A stretch of 42,204 bases of DNA from NCBI GenBank assembly GCA_036396915.1, contig DASWJX010000089.1:1-42204 (forward strand), written 5' to 3'. The position numbers and the translations under genes are program-made. The notes below the pieces were generated by a model. That model had not been told where the DNA came from. It made no database searches and saw only the letters and a list, made by a program, of their open reading frames with translations. This document shows positions 5,765 to 13,755 of this stretch, one piece after another (positions within the stretch are counted from its first letter, which is position 1; every line of letters starts with the position of its first letter). The DNA is from BM509 sp036396915 (GTDB lineage: Bacteria; Desulfobacterota; Desulfuromonadia; Desulfuromonadales; Geopsychrobacteraceae).

Positions 5765-7195
5765 TCAGTTGACGGCATTCTCTTCCTGCATGAGCAGTTG
5801 TGCCGCCCGGAAGTGGTTGACCGGTCCATGCCCCTGTCCGCAGTCGACGGCGTGTTCGATCGCCAAACTGATGTACCGCTTGCTGCGCATGACCGCTTTC
5901 AGCAGGGGGTAGCCCTGGGCCAGGCAGGTGGCGATGGCCGCCGAGTAGGTGCAGCCGGTCCCATGGGTGTTGCGGGTTGCGATGCGCGGCGCTGTCAGAC
6001 GGTGCATCTGCTCGCCGATGAAGAGCAGATCGACGGCCTCCCCTGCCAGGTGGCCGCCCTTGATCAGGACATTGCGCGCCCCCAGTTCCTGAAGGCTGCG
6101 CCCCGCCTGCTCCATCTCCGCTTCCGTCTCGACCGGCATGCCGGTCAGGGTCGCCGCTTCGGGCAGATTCGGCGTCAGCAGGTACGCTCTCGGTATCAGG
6201 TGCGCCAGCAGGCTGGCGATCGCCTGCTGGTCGAGCAGTTTGGCCCCGCCCTTGGCGATCATGACCGGATCGACAACGGTGAGCAGGGCACGCTGCTGAA
6301 TCGTTCTGGCAATCCGGACGATATTGCCGCCCCAGTTGAGCATCCCGGTTTTGACCGTGTCGGTGCCGATATCGGAGAGGACGGCATCGATTTGCGCACT
6401 GACGAATCCGGCCTGGACCGGCTCGACGGCATCGACCCCCAGGGTGTTCTGCGCAGTCAGCGCCGTCAGGACGCTGCTGCCGTAGCTGCCGAGCAGGCTG
6501 ATGGTTTTCAGGTCGGCCTGGATGCCCGCTCCGCCGCCGGAATCGGAACCGGCAATGGTCAGGACCCGCCCGTTCGGGGCATCCTTGCCGCGATTGAACA
6601 GCAGGGCATATTCGCGCGCGGCAATGGCCGGTGTCGGGTCATCCATAATGCCGGAGAGAACGGCAACGGCGTCGGCCCCGACGGCGATGGCCAGTTCGGC
6701 GCCGGCCGGGTCGATGCCGCCGATGGCCACCAGCGGAATCCTGACCGCCCGGCGGACCTTGCTCAGGGTGTCGATCCCGACCACCGCGGCGCCGTCCTTG
6801 CTGCCGGTCGCAAAGACGCTGCCGAGGGCGACATAGTCGGCGCCGTGGCTTTCGGCTTTGAGGGCTTCGTCGACGTTGTGGGTTGAGATGCCGATCAATT
6901 TGTCGCGACCGAGCAGTTGTCTGGCCTGTCCGACCGACATGTCGTCCTGGCCGAGATGGACGCCATCGGCATCGACCTCCCTGGCCAGTTCGGGGAAATC
7001 ATTGATGATCAGTTTGGCGCCGGACGCGCGGCACGCTGCCTGGAGCTGCTCAGCCATGGCCATGCGTTCGGTGGGGGACTGGTGCTTGGCACGGTACTGC
7101 ACGACACGGACGCCGCCGAGCAGGGCTTCTTGGACCCGTTTCAGCAGCTTTCCGTCGCGGTTTTCGTCGGTGATCAGGTAGAGGCCTGAAAGCAT
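5765..7195 (-). CDS. thiED: Fused thiamin-phosphate synthase / hydroxymethylpyrimidine (phosphate) kinase
   Basis: One 476-aa chain carries two thiamin enzymes. Residues about 1-205 are ThiE (thiamin phosphate synthase), with YLITDE, VQYRAK, GVHLGQDD, GISTHN and ALGSVFATGSK. Residues about 211-475 are ThiD (HMP and HMP-phosphate kinase), with TIAGSDSGGGAGIQADLK, DPVMIAKGG, TPNLPEA and GTGCTYSAAI. The fusion would pass HMP pyrophosphate straight from the kinase to the synthase. The start is set at the second ATG (7195): AGGAG lies 7 nt before it but only 1 nt before the ATG at 7201. Downstream on the same strand, after a repeat element, lies thiC, so the window holds most of the pyrimidine branch. 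No thiG/thiS/thiH is present here. Confidence 0.95.
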   Translation of the reverse strand: MLSGLYLITDENRDGKLLKRVQEALLGGVRVVQYRAKHQSPTERMAMAEQLQAACRASGAKLIINDFPELAREVDADGVHLGQDDMSVGQARQLLGRDKLIGISTHNVDEALKAESHGADYVALGSVFATGSKDGAAVVGIDTLSKVRRAVRIPLVAIGGIDPAGAELAIAVGADAVAVLSGIMDDPTPAIAAREYALLFNRGKDAPNGRVLTIAGSDSGGGAGIQADLKTISLLGSYGSSVLTALTAQNTLGVDAVEPVQAGFVSAQIDAVLSDIGTDTVKTGMLNWGGNIVRIARTIQQRALLTVVDPVMIAKGGAKLLDQQAIASLLAHLIPRAYLLTPNLPEAATLTGMPVETEAEMEQAGRSLQELGARNVLIKGGHLAGEAVDLLFIGEQMHRLTAPRIATRNTHGTGCTYSAAIATCLAQGYPLLKAVMRSKRYISLAIEHAVDCGQGHGPVNHFRAAQLLMQEENAVN

Positions 7196-7518
7196 CGGCA
7201 TGCTCCTATGGGTTTCGCCACGAACCGGTCAGAAATGATCCGACCTATTGGAGCCGGGTGCCGGAAGCGGAATTGTCGGGCGAACCTACAGAATCGGAAA
7301 CGGTGTCCTGACGGTCCGACCGGACGTCATTAGCCACTGTTTCAGATTGATGACACAAGGAAAAAATCGTATCAGGTTCGGCTGTTTTGTGTCAATTGCA
7401 ATCGCAATAATTCATTGTACACTGTTGGCCGCTTTACAGCGGGGCGGCGAGAGGCATAGAATGGCGACCTTCGTTGCTTCCCGATCCGCCAACTTATCAG
7501 CCCAGTGGAACGTACGCC
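7196..7518. promoter_or_regulatory. Divergent promoter region between thiED and alr
   Basis: This 323-bp gap separates oppositely transcribed genes and must hold both promoters. For alr the best candidate is TTGCAA (7396-7401), 16 bp, TACACT (7418-7423), with the start codon about 95 bp downstream. For thiED only weak boxes are seen. I searched for the thiamin pyrophosphate riboswitch core (CTGAGA and the partner ACCTGATCTGGATAATGC) on the minus strand and did not find it. No small gene is supported. Confidence 0.4.
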
Positions 7519-8655
7519 ATGACCTTTAGCCCGCGACCGACCGTTGCCGAAATCGATCCGCAGGCCTTGCTGCACAATCTCGCCCAGGCCAGAAGCTTCA
7601 GCCGTTCCGACCAGCGGATCCTGGCCGTGGTCAAGGCCGACGCTTACGGGCACGGGGCGGTGCCGGTCAGTAAAACCCTGGCGGCCGCCGGGGTGGAACA
7701 GTTCGGGGTGGCAACCCTGGAAGAAGCGTCAGCGCTGCGGCAGGCGGGGATCGTGCAACCGATTCTGGTGTTCGGCGGCTGTTATCCGGGCCAGGAGGAG
7801 GTTTTCCTGCAGCAGAAACTGATGCCGGTTCTCAGCGATCGCCGCAGTCTGTTGCGGCTCGACCGGTTTGCCCGCCGGGCCGGGCAGCCGCTGCAGGTAC
7901 AGCTCAAGGTCGATACCGGCATGGGTCGCGTCGGTTTTCTCCTGCCCGAGTTGCTGGAACTGCTGCCCGCCGTGAAGACGCTCGCGGGACTGCGGATTGT
8001 CGGCCTGATGTCCCATCTGGCCTGTGCCGATGAGTCGGATGACGAGGTGACGGCCGGCCAGCTGGAGACGTTTCAGCGCCTGCTGCGGGAGGTCCGCGGG
8101 CAGCAGCTGGCGCTGCGCGATATTCATATCGCCAACAGCGCCGGGCTGGTCGGCTGGGACTGTCCGGAATGCACCCTGGTGCGGCCGGGAATCATGCTCT
8201 ATGGCGGCCTGCCGGGAGAAAAGTACCGCGACCGGCTCGATCTGAAGCCGGTCATGCATCTGCGCACCCGGATCGCCCAGCTCAAGCGCGTTGCGGCGGG
8301 GACCGGTGTTTCCTACGGGCACCGCTTTCATGCCGCGCGCGAGACGCTGCTGGCGGTGCTGCCGATCGGCTATGCCGACGGCTACAATCGCCTGCTGAGC
8401 GGGCGCGGCGAAGTGCTGATCGCCGGCCGGCGGGCGCCGGTGGTCGGAACCGTCTGCATGGACTGGATCATGGTCGATGTCACCGATATCCCGCAGGTTG
8501 CGGTGGACGACCCGGTGACCCTGCTCGGTGAAGCGGACGGACAGACGATCAGCGCCGAAGAATGGGCCGCCTGGCTCGGCACGATCAGTTACGAGGTTTT
8601 CTGCCGGATCGGTCCGCGGGTGCCGCGGCGCTATCTGGAGGCCGGCGATGGCTGA
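7519..8655 (+). CDS. alr: Alanine racemase
   Basis: A 378-aa pyridoxal-phosphate enzyme that interconverts L- and D-alanine for peptidoglycan. The cofactor lysine is Lys39 in AVVKADAYGHG, and the second catalytic base is Tyr266 in GVSYGHRF. CMDWIMVDVT and the barrel motif VDTGMGRVGF are also typical. The ATG at 7519 gives the normal family N-terminus; a TTG 45 nt upstream keeps the frame open but has no family similarity. The stop overlaps the next gene by 8 nt, so the two are translationally coupled. Confidence 0.96.
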   Translation: MTFSPRPTVAEIDPQALLHNLAQARSFSRSDQRILAVVKADAYGHGAVPVSKTLAAAGVEQFGVATLEEASALRQAGIVQPILVFGGCYPGQEEVFLQQKLMPVLSDRRSLLRLDRFARRAGQPLQVQLKVDTGMGRVGFLLPELLELLPAVKTLAGLRIVGLMSHLACADESDDEVTAGQLETFQRLLREVRGQQLALRDIHIANSAGLVGWDCPECTLVRPGIMLYGGLPGEKYRDRLDLKPVMHLRTRIAQLKRVAAGTGVSYGHRFHAARETLLAVLPIGYADGYNRLLSGRGEVLIAGRRAPVVGTVCMDWIMVDVTDIPQVAVDDPVTLLGEADGQTISAEEWAAWLGTISYEVFCRIGPRVPRRYLEAGDG

Positions 8656-9883
8656 ACGGATGCTGCTCGCTCTCGATCTGGGGACCACGGTTCTGGCCGG
8701 TCGCCTGGCGACGGGCGCCGGAAAACTGCTGGCCGAGGCGGAGGCGGGTAATCCGCAAAGAGCGTTCGGCGACGATGTGATCCGCCGCCTTGAGGCCGCG
8801 CGCCAGGGGCATGCGCAGCAACTGCAGCGGCTGCTGATCGAGGGGATCAACCGACTGGTTGATACCCTGCTGAAGCAGGCGGGACGGGACGCGGCGGATA
8901 TCTCTGCCGCGGCCGCCGCCGCGAACCCGGCGGTCACCCACCTGCTGGCCGGGCAGCCGGTCGATAAGATCCTTTTCCCTCCCCATCGACCGGATTTCAC
9001 CGGCGGTTGTTCTCTTGATGCAAAAGCGCTGGGTCTCGATCTGCCGATCCCGCTGTATCTCTTTCCGCTGCTCAGCGGCTATGTCGGCGGCGATCTGCTG
9101 GCGGTGCTGCTGGCCGCAGAAGCGCCGGCGGAACCGACGCTTTATCTCGACCTCGGGACCAATGCCGAGCTGGCGCTGTGGGACGGCCACCGCTGGCTGG
9201 TGACTTCGGTGGCCGCCGGGCCGGCCTTCGAGGCGGGGCATCTCACCTGCGGGATGCGCCATGGCCCCGGCGCCGTTAAGCGCGTCCAGTGCGCCGCCGA
9301 GCGCCTGGAGCTGGAGGTGGCGGGCGGCACCGCGCCGCTCGGAATTTGCGGCAGCGGCTTTTTTTCGGCGCTCGGCGCAGCGCTGGAGGGCGGTCTGATC
9401 GACCCGCGCGGCAGGATTCGTGCTGCCGACGAGGTCGCAACCCCCCTCTGCCGCTATCTGGTCGCAGAAGGGGAGGGCTTTGCCCTGCAGCTGTACCGGG
9501 ATGCGCGGCGCCGATTGCTGATCACCCAGCAGGACGTGCGGGCTTTTCAGCTGGCCAAGGGAGCGGTGAACGCCGGCATCGCCTGCCTGCTGCACCGCGC
9601 AGGGCTGACGGCGGCCGCTATCGGCTCGCTCCGGATCGCCGGCGCCCTGGGAACGGCCCTGTTGCCGCGGGACCTCAAAGGGGTTGCCATGGTTCCGGAA
9701 ATCATGCTAGATAAGGTCCGCTTCCTCCCCTCCGCCGTGCTGGACGGATTGCTGGTCCTGCTCGCCGAAGAGGGTGGTGAAGAGCGGGTGCGGCAACTGG
9801 CTGCAAAACTGAAGCCTTATCCCCTTTCGGGGACCCCCGCTTTTGAACAGAGCTTTCTGCGCGCCCTCGATTTCGCAGGTTAG
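8648..9883 (+). CDS. Stand-alone ASKHA-type ATPase related to the RACo C-terminal domain (DUF4445)
   Basis: A 411-aa protein with the ASKHA phosphate-binding pattern LALDLGTT near residues 6-13, a second nucleotide-binding loop TLYLDLGTNAELAL near residue 165, and GICGSGFFSAL near residue 233. This is the fold of RACo proteins, which use ATP to drive one-electron re-reduction of corrinoid cofactors in methyltransferases. Full-length RACo has an N-terminal [2Fe-2S] ferredoxin domain; here the chain begins directly at the ASKHA domain and no CX5CX2C cluster motif is present. It overlaps alr by 8 nt. Possible roles are an activator that borrows electrons from another protein, or a diverged ATPase with another partner. 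The identification as an ASKHA/RACo-like protein is firm; the substrate is not known. Confidence 0.75.
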   Translation: MAERMLLALDLGTTVLAGRLATGAGKLLAEAEAGNPQRAFGDDVIRRLEAARQGHAQQLQRLLIEGINRLVDTLLKQAGRDAADISAAAAAANPAVTHLLAGQPVDKILFPPHRPDFTGGCSLDAKALGLDLPIPLYLFPLLSGYVGGDLLAVLLAAEAPAEPTLYLDLGTNAELALWDGHRWLVTSVAAGPAFEAGHLTCGMRHGPGAVKRVQCAAERLELEVAGGTAPLGICGSGFFSALGAALEGGLIDPRGRIRAADEVATPLCRYLVAEGEGFALQLYRDARRRLLITQQDVRAFQLAKGAVNAGIACLLHRAGLTAAAIGSLRIAGALGTALLPRDLKGVAMVPEIMLDKVRFLPSAVLDGLLVLLAEEGGEERVRQLAAKLKPYPLSGTPAFEQSFLRALDFAG

Positions 9884-10045
9884 GAGGGTGTCGGACTATC
9901 CATGAACCGGCTGCAAATTCGGCTGCTTGGCCCAGATTCCAGCTCCTTTTCGGCCCATAGCTATGGCTATGAGCTCTCAAACGAGCTGAAATCTGGCCTC
10001 AAGCTTCCAAGTTTTCGCTTCGGTCCGTATAGTCCGACACCCTCC
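9883..10045. repeat. 163-bp imperfect palindromic element with perfect 17-bp ends
   Basis: Starts on the last base of the ASKHA gene stop codon. The outer arms GGAGGGTGTCGGACTAT (9883-9899) and ATAGTCCGACACCCTCC (10029-10045) are exact reverse complements. The inside is also palindromic with a few mismatches, for example the arms 9929-9945 and 9983-9998, and the apex is CATAG-CTATGG-CTATG (9956-9971). It has no coding capacity. The architecture is that of a miniature inverted-repeat element; as RNA it would form one long hairpin. Confidence 0.8.
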
Positions 10046-10070
10046 CAGCGGAAGGAGCCCGCGGATCATC

Positions 10071-10106
10071 GGACAGTCCCTGCGACTGTCCTTTCTTCGT
10101 TTTTTT
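10071..10106 (+). terminator. Intrinsic terminator between the alr operon and purH
   Basis: Arms GGACAGT (10071-10077) and ACTGTCC (10085-10091) close a 7-nt loop. They are followed by TTTCTTCG and then seven T. It would end rightward transcription from alr and the ASKHA gene, or act as an attenuator if purH is transcribed from further upstream. Confidence 0.65.
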
Positions 10107-10142
10107 GCCCGGCGTTTACGGAATCCGCAGCTTTTGCCGGGC
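10107..10142 (+). promoter_or_regulatory. GC-rich stem-loop in the purH leader
   Basis: Arms GCCCGGC (10107-10113) and GCCGGGC (10136-10142) pair perfectly over a 22-nt loop, directly after the preceding terminator and 40 nt before the purH start. No T-run follows. It may be a leader structure or simply stabilise the 5' end of the mRNA. It does not resemble a purine riboswitch. Confidence 0.35.
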
Positions 10143-10182
10143 ACTTTATATTGGGACACATAATTCGAGAAAGGGTGCTGTT

Positions 10183-11748
10183 ATGGCTGTCATCAAACGT
10201 GCGCTGGTCTCCGTTTCGGACAAGGCGGGCATCGTCGAGCTGGCTCGGGAACTGAGCGGTTTCGGGGTTGAAATCCTCTCTACCGGCGGAACCGCAAAGC
10301 TGATCAGGGCCGAGGGCATCCCGGTCAAGGATGTGTCGGAGTTCACCGGCTTTCCCGAAATGCTCGACGGCCGCGTCAAGACCCTGCATCCCAAGGTGCA
10401 CGGCGGACTACTCGGGCTGCGCGACAATCCGGAGCATGTCGCGACCATGGCCCGCCACGGTATCGAGCCGATCGATCTGGTGGTGGTCAACCTCTACCCC
10501 TTTGAGGCGACCGTGGCCAGGCCCGACTGCACACTGGAGGACGCCATCGAAAATATCGACATCGGCGGACCGACCATGTTGCGCAGCGCCGCCAAGAACA
10601 ACCGTTCGGTGACGGTGCTGGTCGACCCAAGCGATTACCGCCCGGTGCTCGCCGAGATGAAACAGACCGGCGGCGCCGTCTCCGCGGCAACCAATTTCAA
10701 ACTGGCGGTCAAGGTCTATCAGCATACCGCCGCCTACGACGGCGCCATCTCCAACTGGCTCGGTCAGCAGTGCGATGAGCAGTCGGCCGATTTTCCGCCG
10801 GTTCTCAGCCTGCAGTACCACAAGGCCCAGGGCATGCGTTACGGCGAGAATCCCCACCAGAAAGCGGCTTTTTACGTCGAGAAAAACCTGAGCGAGGCCT
10901 CGGTCGCCACCGCGCGGCAGCTGCAGGGCAAAGAGCTGTCCTACAACAATATCGGCGACACCGACGCGGCTCTGGAGTGCGTCAAGCAGTTCAGCGAGGG
11001 TCCGGCCTGCGTGATCGTCAAGCATGCCAACCCCTGCGGCGTCGCCGTCGGCGAAACCCTGCTCGATGCCTACCGGCGTGCCTTTCGCACCGACCCCGAA
11101 TCCGCCTTCGGCGGGATTATCGCCTTCAACCGCGAGCTGGATGCACAAACCGCGCAGGCGATCGTCGACCAGCAGTTCGTCGAAGTGATCATCGCTCCGC
11201 AGGTGTCGGCCGCAGCCTCCGCGATCGTTGCGGCCAAGAAGAATGTGCGGCTGCTCGCCTGCGGCGAATGGCCCGCCGAAGCCGGACAAAGGCTGGATTT
11301 CAAACGGGTCAACGGCGGACTGCTGGTGCAGGATGCCGATCTGCTGCTCAGTGCCGATCTGCAGGTGGTCAGCAAGCGGGTGCCGACGGCGCAGGAGCAG
11401 CTGGATCTGCAGTTTGCCTGGCGGGTCGCCAAGTTCGTCAAGTCGAACGCCATCGTCTATGGCCGCGACGGCATGACCATCGGGGTCGGCGCCGGACAGA
11501 TGAGCCGGGTCAACTCGGCCCGTATCGCCGTGATCAAGGCGGAGCATGCCAAGCTGGACGTCAAGGGTTCGGCCATGGCCTCCGATGCGTTTTTCCCCTT
11601 CCGCGACGGCATCGACAATGCCGCGGCGGCGGGAGTGACCGCGGTGATTCAGCCGGGCGGTTCGATCCGGGACGAGGAGGTCATTGCCGCCGCCGACGAA
11701 CACAATATCGCCATGGTCTTCACGGGGATGAGACATTTCCGTCATTAA
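10183..11748 (+). CDS. purH: Bifunctional AICAR transformylase / IMP cyclohydrolase
   Basis: A 521-aa protein catalysing the last two steps of IMP synthesis. The N-terminal cyclohydrolase domain (about residues 1-195) shows SVSDKAGIVELA, STGGTAKLI, DGRVKTLHPKVHGGLL and NIDIGGPTMLRSAAKN. The C-terminal transformylase domain carries the catalytic KHANPCG motif and QPGGSIRDEEVI near the end. The start chosen is the ATG at 10183 after AGAAAGGG; the frame remains open 78 nt upstream from a TTG but only through terminator sequence. It is the first gene of a purH-purD-purE cluster and lies 68 nt ahead of purD. Confidence 0.97.
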   Translation: MAVIKRALVSVSDKAGIVELARELSGFGVEILSTGGTAKLIRAEGIPVKDVSEFTGFPEMLDGRVKTLHPKVHGGLLGLRDNPEHVATMARHGIEPIDLVVVNLYPFEATVARPDCTLEDAIENIDIGGPTMLRSAAKNNRSVTVLVDPSDYRPVLAEMKQTGGAVSAATNFKLAVKVYQHTAAYDGAISNWLGQQCDEQSADFPPVLSLQYHKAQGMRYGENPHQKAAFYVEKNLSEASVATARQLQGKELSYNNIGDTDAALECVKQFSEGPACVIVKHANPCGVAVGETLLDAYRRAFRTDPESAFGGIIAFNRELDAQTAQAIVDQQFVEVIIAPQVSAAASAIVAAKKNVRLLACGEWPAEAGQRLDFKRVNGGLLVQDADLLLSADLQVVSKRVPTAQEQLDLQFAWRVAKFVKSNAIVYGRDGMTIGVGAGQMSRVNSARIAVIKAEHAKLDVKGSAMASDAFFPFRDGIDNAAAAGVTAVIQPGGSIRDEEVIAAADEHNIAMVFTGMRHFRH

Positions 11749-11816
11749 CGAAAAGCGACGCTTTCACGGATTGACACTTTTTGCACATCGGCGGGAACAA
11801 CAAAGGGAGTTTCAAG

Positions 11817-13094
11817 ATGAAAATTCTGGTGGTCGGCGGCGGCGGCCGTGAGCATGCGCTGGTCTGGAAGATTGCCCAGTCGCCCCTGGTCGAGACGATC
11901 TACTGCGCGCCGGGCAACCCCGGCATCGCCGAACTGGCCGAATGCGTCCATATCGCCGCCGATGAAATCGATGCGCTGTGTGATTTCGCCAAAGCGGAAC
12001 AGATCGATCTGACCGTGGTCGGACCCGAGGTGCCGTTGACGATGGGCATTGTCGACACCTTTCAGGCCGCCGGTCTGGAGATCTTCGGTCCGAACCGGGC
12101 GGCGGCGCGGATCGAGGGGAGCAAGGAATTCTCCAAGGATCTGATGGCGAAATACAAGATCCCGACCGCGGCGTACCGCTCGTTTACCGATCACGCCGCG
12201 GCCGTGGCCTACATCAGGGAACAGGGCGCTCCGATTGTGGTCAAGGCCGACGGCCTGGCGGCCGGCAAGGGGGTTTTCGTCGCCATGACCGAGCAGCAGG
12301 GGATCGCCGCGGTGGATGAGATCATGCGCGACAAGGTCTTCGGCGCGGCCGGGGCAAGCGTGGTGATCGAAGAGTTCATGGCCGGCGAAGAGGCCTCCTT
12401 TTTCGCCTTTACCGACGGCAAAAACATCCTGCCGCTGGCCTCTTCGCAGGACCACAAGCGCGTCTACGACAACGATGAAGGGCCCAATACCGGCGGCATG
12501 GGCGCCTATTCCCCGGCCCCGGTGGTGACTGCGGCATTACATGATACGATTGTCGAGACGATCGTCAAACCGACCATCGACGGCATGGCCCGGGACGGCT
12601 GTCCCTATGTCGGTATCCTCTATGTCGGCCTGATGATCGCCGCCGGCCAGCCGCGGGTGGTGGAGTTTAATGCCCGCTTCGGCGACCCCGAGGCCCAGCC
12701 GCTGCTGATGCGGATGAAGTCCGACATCGTGCCGGTTCTGCAGGCCTGCGCCAGGGGCAGGCTGACTCAGGATTCCATCGAATGGCACGACAAGGCTGCC
12801 GTCTGTGTGGTGATGGCCTCCGGCGGTTACCCGGCCGCCTTCGAAAAAGGGCTGCCGATCGAGGGGCTCGACGCGGCGGCTGAGATCGAGGATGTGATGG
12901 TGTTTCATGCCGGAACCAGTCTCAAGGACGGCCGGATCGTCAATAACGGCGGCCGGGTGCTCGGCGTGACCGGTCTGGGCGACACGGTGCAGGCGGCCAT
13001 CGACAAGGCCTACCGGGGGGTACGGGCCATTTCCTGGCAGCATGTCCATTATCGGAAAGATATCGGCGCCCGTGCGCTGAACAGGTCGACCTGA
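11817..13094 (+). CDS. purD: Phosphoribosylamine-glycine ligase (GAR synthetase)
   Basis: A 425-aa ATP-grasp ligase joining glycine to phosphoribosylamine in purine synthesis. The family start MKILVVGGGGREHAL is present, followed by GPEVPLTMG, the ATP-grasp segment VVKADGLAAGKGV and the signature NTGGMGAYSPAP. The start at 11817 follows GGGAG by 7 nt. A TTG 36 nt upstream is in frame but would add residues foreign to the family. The gene lies between purH and purE, which fits one transcript for three purine steps. Confidence 0.97.
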   Translation: MKILVVGGGGREHALVWKIAQSPLVETIYCAPGNPGIAELAECVHIAADEIDALCDFAKAEQIDLTVVGPEVPLTMGIVDTFQAAGLEIFGPNRAAARIEGSKEFSKDLMAKYKIPTAAYRSFTDHAAAVAYIREQGAPIVVKADGLAAGKGVFVAMTEQQGIAAVDEIMRDKVFGAAGASVVIEEFMAGEEASFFAFTDGKNILPLASSQDHKRVYDNDEGPNTGGMGAYSPAPVVTAALHDTIVETIVKPTIDGMARDGCPYVGILYVGLMIAAGQPRVVEFNARFGDPEAQPLLMRMKSDIVPVLQACARGRLTQDSIEWHDKAAVCVVMASGGYPAAFEKGLPIEGLDAAAEIEDVMVFHAGTSLKDGRIVNNGGRVLGVTGLGDTVQAAIDKAYRGVRAISWQHVHYRKDIGARALNRST

Positions 13095-13114
13095 AAGGTC
13101 ATGGAGTGACAGCG

Positions 13115-13639
13115 ATGAGTGAAATGAAACCGCAGGTAGGGATTCTGATGGGCAGCGACAATGATTACGCGGTCATGGTCGAGGCGGCAAAAATTCTCAA
13201 GCAGTTCGCGATCCCCTTCGAGATGATGGTCTCCAGTGCTCACCGCACTCCGGAGCGGACCGCGCGCTATGTCCGGGAGGCTCGCGGCAGGGGGGTTCGG
13301 GTGTTGATCGCCGGTGCCGGTGCCGCGGCACATCTGGCCGGGGTTGTCGCCGCCGAAACCACGCTGCCGGTGATCGCCGTACCGATCGACGCCACCCCGC
13401 TGCAGGGGCTCGATGCCCTGCTGGCGATGGTGCAGATGCCGGCCGGAATCCCGGTGGCGACCATGGCCATCGGTCCGGCGGGAGCACGCAATGCCGGGAT
13501 TTTCGCGGCACAGATTCTGGCGACGGATAACCCGGACATGGTTGCGCGGCTGGAGGGGTTCAAGGACGGCATGGCCGCCGGGGTGCTCGAAAAGTCGGAC
13601 AAGGTGCAGCAGAAACTCGCTGCGGAGGGACTGGTCTGA
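13115..13639 (+). CDS. purE: N5-carboxyaminoimidazole ribonucleotide mutase
   Basis: A 174-aa small PurE protein. The class I pattern MGSDNDYAVM and the active-site stretch SSAHRTPERTARY are intact, together with GAGAAAHLAGVVAA and MPAGIPVATMAIG. It moves the carboxyl group within carboxyaminoimidazole ribonucleotide. The ATG at 13115 lies 8 nt after GGAG (13103-13106); the GTG at 13106 overlaps that site and is unlikely. It is the last gene of the purH-D-E run. A PurK partner is not in the window. Confidence 0.95.
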   Translation: MSEMKPQVGILMGSDNDYAVMVEAAKILKQFAIPFEMMVSSAHRTPERTARYVREARGRGVRVLIAGAGAAAHLAGVVAAETTLPVIAVPIDATPLQGLDALLAMVQMPAGIPVATMAIGPAGARNAGIFAAQILATDNPDMVARLEGFKDGMAAGVLEKSDKVQQKLAAEGLV

Positions 13640-13675
13640 GAAAACTGCACGTTGTATGCAGTATACTGATTTAGG

Positions 13676-13703
13676 TTGACAGGGGCGGCTGGGATGTAAT
13701 AAT
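13676..13703 (+). promoter_or_regulatory. Sigma-70-type promoter for the multiheme cytochrome gene
   Basis: TTGACA (13676-13681) is followed after 16 bp by AATAAT (13698-13703), overlapping an alternative TAATAA. The cytochrome ATG is 52 bp downstream. A 10-bp palindrome CAGTATACTG lies about 15 bp upstream at 13660-13669 and could be a regulator site. Confidence 0.55.
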
Positions 13704-13755
13704 TTCAGCCAGAATTTTGTTCGTATCATTCAATCAAGTCGCGAAGGAGAAAGTC

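Noticed and set aside
5576..6886. Plus-strand open frame of about 436 codons opposite thiED
   Set aside because: It starts inside the dispersed repeat and runs antisense to thiED without a binding site or domain.
10408..11745. Minus-strand 445-codon frame opposite purH
   Set aside because: Antisense shadow of purH; low-complexity composition and no family match.
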